Below the pieces are notes generated by a model. The model was given only the letters and a program-made list of their open reading frames with translations. It was not told the DNA's origin and searched no databases. This document shows, in pieces, positions 23,930-27,638 of a DNA stretch of 27,638 nt; position 1 is the first letter of the stretch, and each line of letters starts with the position of its first letter. The position numbers and the translations under genes are program-made. Source of the DNA: Sulfurimonas autotrophica (lineage in GTDB: Bacteria; Campylobacterota; Campylobacteria; Campylobacterales; Sulfurimonadaceae); assembly GCA_015662405.1 (NCBI GenBank), contig DQUE01000135.1:1-27638 (forward strand), written 5' to 3'.

Positions 23930-24575
23930 TAGGTTTTTTCCCATGTTTTTGCAAATATAGATTTGATTTAGAAAAAGGCTTTGAATGAAAAAAACCTCTA
24001 TATGCTGAGAGTGGGGAAGGATGTGGTGATTTAATAATATAATGTTTTGTTGTATCAATGAAAGACTCTTTTTTTTGAGACTCTCCACCCCATAATATAA
24101 ATACAATATTCTCTTTTTCTTCAGAGAGTTTTTTAATGACAGCATCAGTAAACTTTTTCCAGCCTAAATCCTTATGAGAGTTTGCTCTACCCTCCTCAAC
24201 CGTTAAAACAGCATTTATGAGCAGTACTCCCTCTTTTGCCCATTGTGTTAAATCTCCATTTTTTGGATATTTGCAGCCTATATCATCAACTAACTCTTTA
24301 TATATATTTTTTAATGAAGGAGGAATACTGCATTTTTTACAAACAGAAAAAGCAAGTCCATTTGCCTGATTTATCCCATGATATGGATCTTGTCCTATAA
24401 TTACAACTTTAATCTCAGAAGGTTTTACTAAATTAAAAGCGCTAAATATATTCTCATACCGTGGAAATATAGTTTTTGATTTATATTCTAAAGATACTTT
24501 TGTTATCAATTTTATAAAATACTCTTTATGAATTTCATCGTAGAGAAAATCTTTCCATTCATCTGTTAAAATCAT
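23904..24575 (-). CDS. ung: Uracil-DNA glycosylase (family 1)
   Basis: Base-excision repair enzyme that removes uracil from DNA. From ATG 24575 the product is 223 residues. It has the catalytic water-activating loop GQDPYHG at 61-67 (D63), the uracil-binding region around GLAFSV and WAKEGVLLINAVLTV, and the HPSPLS minor-groove/leucine loop motif at 185-190. I choose 24575 because GGAAAG stands just ahead of it; in-frame ATGs at 24590 and 24608 would add 5 or 11 residues without a better site. It follows the AI-2E-type gene by about 100 bp, and its tail overlaps the EEP gene on the other strand. Confidence 0.96.
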   Translation of the reverse strand: MILTDEWKDFLYDEIHKEYFIKLITKVSLEYKSKTIFPRYENIFSAFNLVKPSEIKVVIIGQDPYHGINQANGLAFSVCKKCSIPPSLKNIYKELVDDIGCKYPKNGDLTQWAKEGVLLINAVLTVEEGRANSHKDLGWKKFTDAVIKKLSEEKENIVFILWGGESQKKESFIDTTKHYIIKSPHPSPLSAYRGFFHSKPFSKSNLYLQKHGKKPINWCLHAE

Positions 24576-24677
24576 GCTCTTTCCATCCATTTTTACAAAT
24601 AATACCATAGATAAGATGAGAAGACCGCTTCATGATAATGTCAATAAAAGTTCGCAATTTCATCTCTCTTCGTATGG

Positions 24678-25715
24678 TTATACTACTTCTTTAAAAACAA
24701 TGTTTTCACCTGTACCAAGCAAGATTCCAATCCATTTTGTTTTTTCATTCGCATCAAAAATAATTTTTGCCATTATAGTAAGTGGAATTGAAAGTAGCAT
24801 TCCCACTATACCTAGTAACCACCCCCAAAACAGCAATGAGAGAAAAATTATGAGTGTAGAAAGTCCTAAACCTTTTCCCATAACTTTTGGCTCAATAATA
24901 GAACCTATTACTACATTTATAACTACATATAACAAAGTAACGAACAAGGCACTCATAGCGCCTAATTGCACAAGAGTAATTAATACAGCAGGAATAGCTG
25001 CAATTATTGAACCTATATTTGGTATAAAGTTAAGCATAAATGCCAATACACCCCATAAAAAAGCATAATCAGTACCTATAAATGAAAGAGATAACCATAC
25101 AATAATACCGGTAAGCAATGAAATAACCGCTTTTAAAACCATATAGTTTTTTATTTTAGAAAAGATTACTTCTATATGTTTCATAGTCTCTTTTTTACCA
25201 TCAGCAAATTCTATTTTTTTTATAAAATATTGAGATTCCAACAACATAAATACTACTGTCAAAATGATAATAAAACCATTTGTAAACATTGAACCCATAC
25301 TCTGAATTATGCTTGTTGCAAACTTCATTACCTGTTTCATATTTACCATATTTTCAATATCATCAGCAGAGATAGCTAGACCAAACGAAGTAGTATAATA
25401 CGATATAAATTGATAATAATCAGAAATTTTTTGCACATATATATCAATATTTGTACTAAAATCATGTACTGAATTCCCTATGAGTTTTGCTATGAAAGCC
25501 AAAAATAGAATAAAAAGCGTTATTACCAAAATTACTGACAATATATCCGGTATGCTTTTTGATCTAAAATAATTATACAATGGGGAAAGAATAATTGCTA
25601 TAAATAGAGAGAGCAAAAATGGGATTATAATAACAGAAGCACTTTTTACTCCGGCTAAAACAATTACAATACTTGCCATTACAATAAAATAATAGCCTAT
25701 TTTATGCTCTTTCAT
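24678..25715 (-). CDS. AI-2E/PerM-family membrane transporter
   Basis: A 345-residue polytopic inner-membrane protein with about eight hydrophobic segments: three near the N-terminus (8-28, 28-45, 55-78), a soluble loop (80-140), then the conserved C-terminal bundle. Family motifs NFIPNIGS (229-236) and IEPKVMGKGLGLS (274-286) followed by FLSLLFWGWLLGIVGMLLSIPLT are very clear (PF01594). Members export autoinducer-2 (TqsA) or act as sodium/proton antiporters or lipid-related permeases, so the substrate is open. AAAGG lies about 9 bases before the ATG. It starts 12 bp after the DppC-type gene, probably in one operon. Confidence 0.94.
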   Translation of the reverse strand: MKEHKIGYYFIVMASIVIVLAGVKSASVIIIPFLLSLFIAIILSPLYNYFRSKSIPDILSVILVITLFILFLAFIAKLIGNSVHDFSTNIDIYVQKISDYYQFISYYTTSFGLAISADDIENMVNMKQVMKFATSIIQSMGSMFTNGFIIILTVVFMLLESQYFIKKIEFADGKKETMKHIEVIFSKIKNYMVLKAVISLLTGIIVWLSLSFIGTDYAFLWGVLAFMLNFIPNIGSIIAAIPAVLITLVQLGAMSALFVTLLYVVINVVIGSIIEPKVMGKGLGLSTLIIFLSLLFWGWLLGIVGMLLSIPLTIMAKIIFDANEKTKWIGILLGTGENIVFKEVV

Positions 25716-25727
25716 CTATTTCTACCT

Positions 25728-26525
25728 TTAATTTTGTATCTCTTTTTGATTTGTAATTTGTTGTAAATAATTTGATATATTGATTAAAGAGAATGTTACT
25801 AAAAATATCATTAGTCCGGGAAAAAAGCTTACCCACCAAGCAATTTCAACAACATCTTTTCCGCCACTGAGAATCGTCCCCCAGCTCATTTGAGGTGCTA
25901 CAATACCAAGCCCTAAAAAACTTAATCCAGATTCAGCCAAAATTGCACCACCTACACCAAAGGTAAAACTCACAAAATAGATTGGAGCAAGAATTGGAGC
26001 ATAGTATTTAAAGAGTATCTTTAATCTACTCACTTTGGCAATATTTAAGATCTTAATATATGGCTGTGAAGTTATTTGAAAACTCTCAGAGCGTATAAGT
26101 CTTGCCGTTGTCATCCAACCTGTTATTGATATAATTACTATAAGCACTAAAGCTGATGCATTCACATAGCTTACAAGAGCAAGCAATAAAAAAAATGTTG
26201 GAAATGTTAAAAACAAATCTACAATAATAACAAATAACTTATCTATAGTTCCTCTAAAATAACCAGCCATTGCCCCTAATATAAGCCCTATAAACGAAGC
26301 TATAAAAGCACTTCCAACTCCAATTATCAAAGAGACCTTTCCCCCTTCAATGAGACGTGCAAAAAGGTCTCTTCCAAGCCTATCAGTTCCTAAAGGGTGT
26401 AATAATGAAGGGGGTAATAATACTGACTTCGCATCTAATTCATAGGGACTAACATTATAAATATTTGCACCAAAAAAAGAGAGTAAAAATATACATGTAA
26501 GCATAGAAATACTAAATTTTGGCAT
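25728..26525 (-). CDS. DppC/OppC-type ABC transporter permease
   Basis: Inner-membrane permease of the peptide/nickel ABC importer class, 265 residues from ATG 26525 (an in-frame TTG at 26528 adds one residue). Visible: an N-terminal membrane segment (5-23), periplasmic LLPPSLLHPLGTDRLGRDLFARL (37-58), and the core with about five more segments and ESGLSFLGLG (198-207) plus PQMSWGTIL (211-219). The cytoplasmic coupling loop at 156-178 (YIKILNIAKVSRLKILFKYY) has lost the usual E-A-A and Gly of the EAA motif. No DppB, ATPase or binding-protein gene adjoins it in the window: upstream is flgK, downstream an AI-2E-type gene. Only four bases separate it from the flgK stop, so it is read from the flagellar transcript. 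Confidence 0.93.
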   Translation of the reverse strand: MPKFSISMLTCIFLLSFFGANIYNVSPYELDAKSVLLPPSLLHPLGTDRLGRDLFARLIEGGKVSLIIGVGSAFIASFIGLILGAMAGYFRGTIDKLFVIIVDLFLTFPTFFLLLALVSYVNASALVLIVIISITGWMTTARLIRSESFQITSQPYIKILNIAKVSRLKILFKYYAPILAPIYFVSFTFGVGGAILAESGLSFLGLGIVAPQMSWGTILSGGKDVVEIAWWVSFFPGLMIFLVTFSLINISNYLQQITNQKEIQN

Positions 26526-26529
26526 CAAA

Positions 26530-27638
26530 TTACTGTTTCATTCCTAAAAGAGTCTGCATCATTTGATCTACTGTAGTAATAACTTTTGCTGCAGCACCAT
26601 AAGAGGTTTGATACTTTATAAGATTCGTCATCTCTTCATCAATGCTCACTTTTGTAATTGAATTATATTCCATTTCTGTTGCAACAAACTGAGTAGATAC
26701 TGTTTCGTTTCTACTGACTGCTGAATTTGTAGATATACCAACATATGTACTTGTTATATCAAACATACCATATATAGTTGTATCATACTCTTCATTCTCA
26801 ACCTTAAATTTATATGATTCAAACTGTTGCTGTACCATATCAAGTGCCACTCTACTATCACCTGCATTTGATGAGTAGCCTGCATGTAATGCTGTAGGAT
26901 TATTTTTATATGCTAAATTCAAATTTATATCTCTTGCATTCGTCCCTTCAAAATAGGAACCAAGACCAATCGCACCTGCAAAGTTTGTACCTGATGCAAA
27001 GTTTCCATCAGGCAAATTATCAACAACAGCAAATGTATACCCTTGTGACTCAAAAAGAGCATCCATACCCAACTCTAATTTAATCTCACCAGTTGCACTT
27101 GGCGTATAGTTGAACTTGATAAAATCATCGATATCATTATTCGCATTTGCATCATCATTGTCATCTTTATTTGCTTCAATCTGCCCTTGAATCGAATTTG
27201 AATTAGCTACTCCAGACATTGATGTTGCCGTATTTACTTCAATTGTTCTTTTTGCAACTTCATTTCCATCAATGTCATACACTATAATATCAAAAGAACC
27301 AGGATTAATATTTAAAGATGAACTCACTAAAGAACCTACAGGATGTAAATTAATATAGTTTGACTCCATTTTCGCTCTTGCGCTTTTGGCATAAAGGTTA
27401 TTAGTAGATTCAATAAGGCCACTTGCAAATGCATCCATTTCTGCAACAACAGTTTGTAATACACCATCTGTTGGCATACCACTTGTTGTATCAATAGCAC
27501 CCCCACGAAGAGCAAGAATTGCCCCAACTTTTCCACCGTTTATCTCCTCTTCCATGGGTATAAGCATCCCATCTTGTCGCTCATAGAAAAGGCTGTAAAA
27601 ACCATACTCATTATCATCTTTTGTAATACGCAAAGGGT
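26530..27638 (-). CDS. flgK: Flagellar hook-associated protein FlgK (C-terminal part)
   Basis: FlgK (HAP1) forms the junction between hook and filament and is exported through the flagellar type III system. The 368 visible residues are the middle and C-terminus; the frame is open to the window edge, and the TTG at 27633 is an internal codon, not a start. GGKVGAILALRGGAIDTTSGM...LQTVVAEMDAFASGLIESTNNLYAKSA matches the conserved epsilonproteobacterial FlgK core. The last 40 residues, EEMTNLIKYQTSYGAAAKVITTVDQMMQTLLGMKQ region, are the D0 heptad helix shared by axial proteins. An Asp/Asn-rich loop (NKDDNDDANANND) lies in the variable outer domain. It leads directly into the permease gene. Confidence 0.93.
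   Translation of the reverse strand, partial: PLRITKDDNEYGFYSLFYERQDGMLIPMEEEINGGKVGAILALRGGAIDTTSGMPTDGVLQTVVAEMDAFASGLIESTNNLYAKSARAKMESNYINLHPVGSLVSSSLNINPGSFDIIVYDIDGNEVAKRTIEVNTATSMSGVANSNSIQGQIEANKDDNDDANANNDIDDFIKFNYTPSATGEIKLELGMDALFESQGYTFAVVDNLPDGNFASGTNFAGAIGLGSYFEGTNARDINLNLAYKNNPTALHAGYSSNAGDSRVALDMVQQQFESYKFKVENEEYDTTIYGMFDITSTYVGISTNSAVSRNETVSTQFVATEMEYNSITKVSIDEEMTNLIKYQTSYGAAAKVITTVDQMMQTLLGMKQ

Noticed and set aside
27631..27633. TTG at the right end as the start of flgK
   Set aside because: The frame stays open to the edge and the region is the middle of FlgK, so this is an internal codon.

Overview
The window is AT-rich, densely packed chromosomal DNA. Its gene content points to a free-living member of the Campylobacterota (Epsilonproteobacteria), with a Sulfurimonas-like organism the best guess. 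The reasons are: a cbpA-hspR heat-shock pair of the Helicobacter/Campylobacter kind, a short RNase R, a PerR-like Fur protein, an epsilon-type FlgK, frequent GTG/TTG starts, and promoters that often show a good TATAAT but no clear -35. The genus is an inference; no 16S gene is present. I see no tRNA, rRNA, CRISPR array, insertion sequence or prophage.

Layout. 1-2.7 kb: the tail of an unidentified + strand gene, then grpE-dnaK on the minus strand behind a strong promoter overlaid by an HspR (HAIR-like) operator. 2.8-4.9 kb: a 673-residue AsmA/TamB-like envelope protein built of three tandem repeats. 4.9-12.4 kb: a minus-strand run (read from high to low coordinates: HDOD protein, rnr, holA, perR-like, prs, lepA, comF-like) with very tight spacing, so probably a few overlapping transcription units with internal promoters before perR and prs. 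12.5-13.4 kb: a small unknown gene plus a GreB-like factor. 13.4-18.2 kb: purL, a DUF302-like lipoprotein, then purH after a 338-bp gap with a terminator, several dyads and possible relic reading frames. 18.2-19.6 kb: cbpA-hspR under a second HspR-type promoter. 19.6-20.9 kb: murA. 20.9-23.9 kb: an M3 oligopeptidase overlapping an exported EEP-fold nuclease/phosphatase gene. 23.9-27.6 kb, minus strand: flgK (cut by the window edge), an orphan DppC-type permease, an AI-2E/PerM-type membrane protein and ung.

How they work together. The strongest biological signal is a two-promoter heat-shock circuit. hspR lies behind cbpA. The promoters of cbpA-hspR and grpE-dnaK share the same architecture: consensus TTGACA and TATAAT boxes with a CTTGAnn-N7-nCTCAAn inverted repeat covering the -35 box. 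No CIRCE element and no hrcA are visible, so chaperone synthesis here appears to be HspR-only with CbpA/HspR feedback. prs supplies PRPP for purine synthesis (purL and purH are in the window) and for PRTases such as the comF-like protein. Convergent gene ends are unusually compact: at three junctions the stop codon(s) lie in or beside a perfect inverted repeat that probably serves as a terminator.
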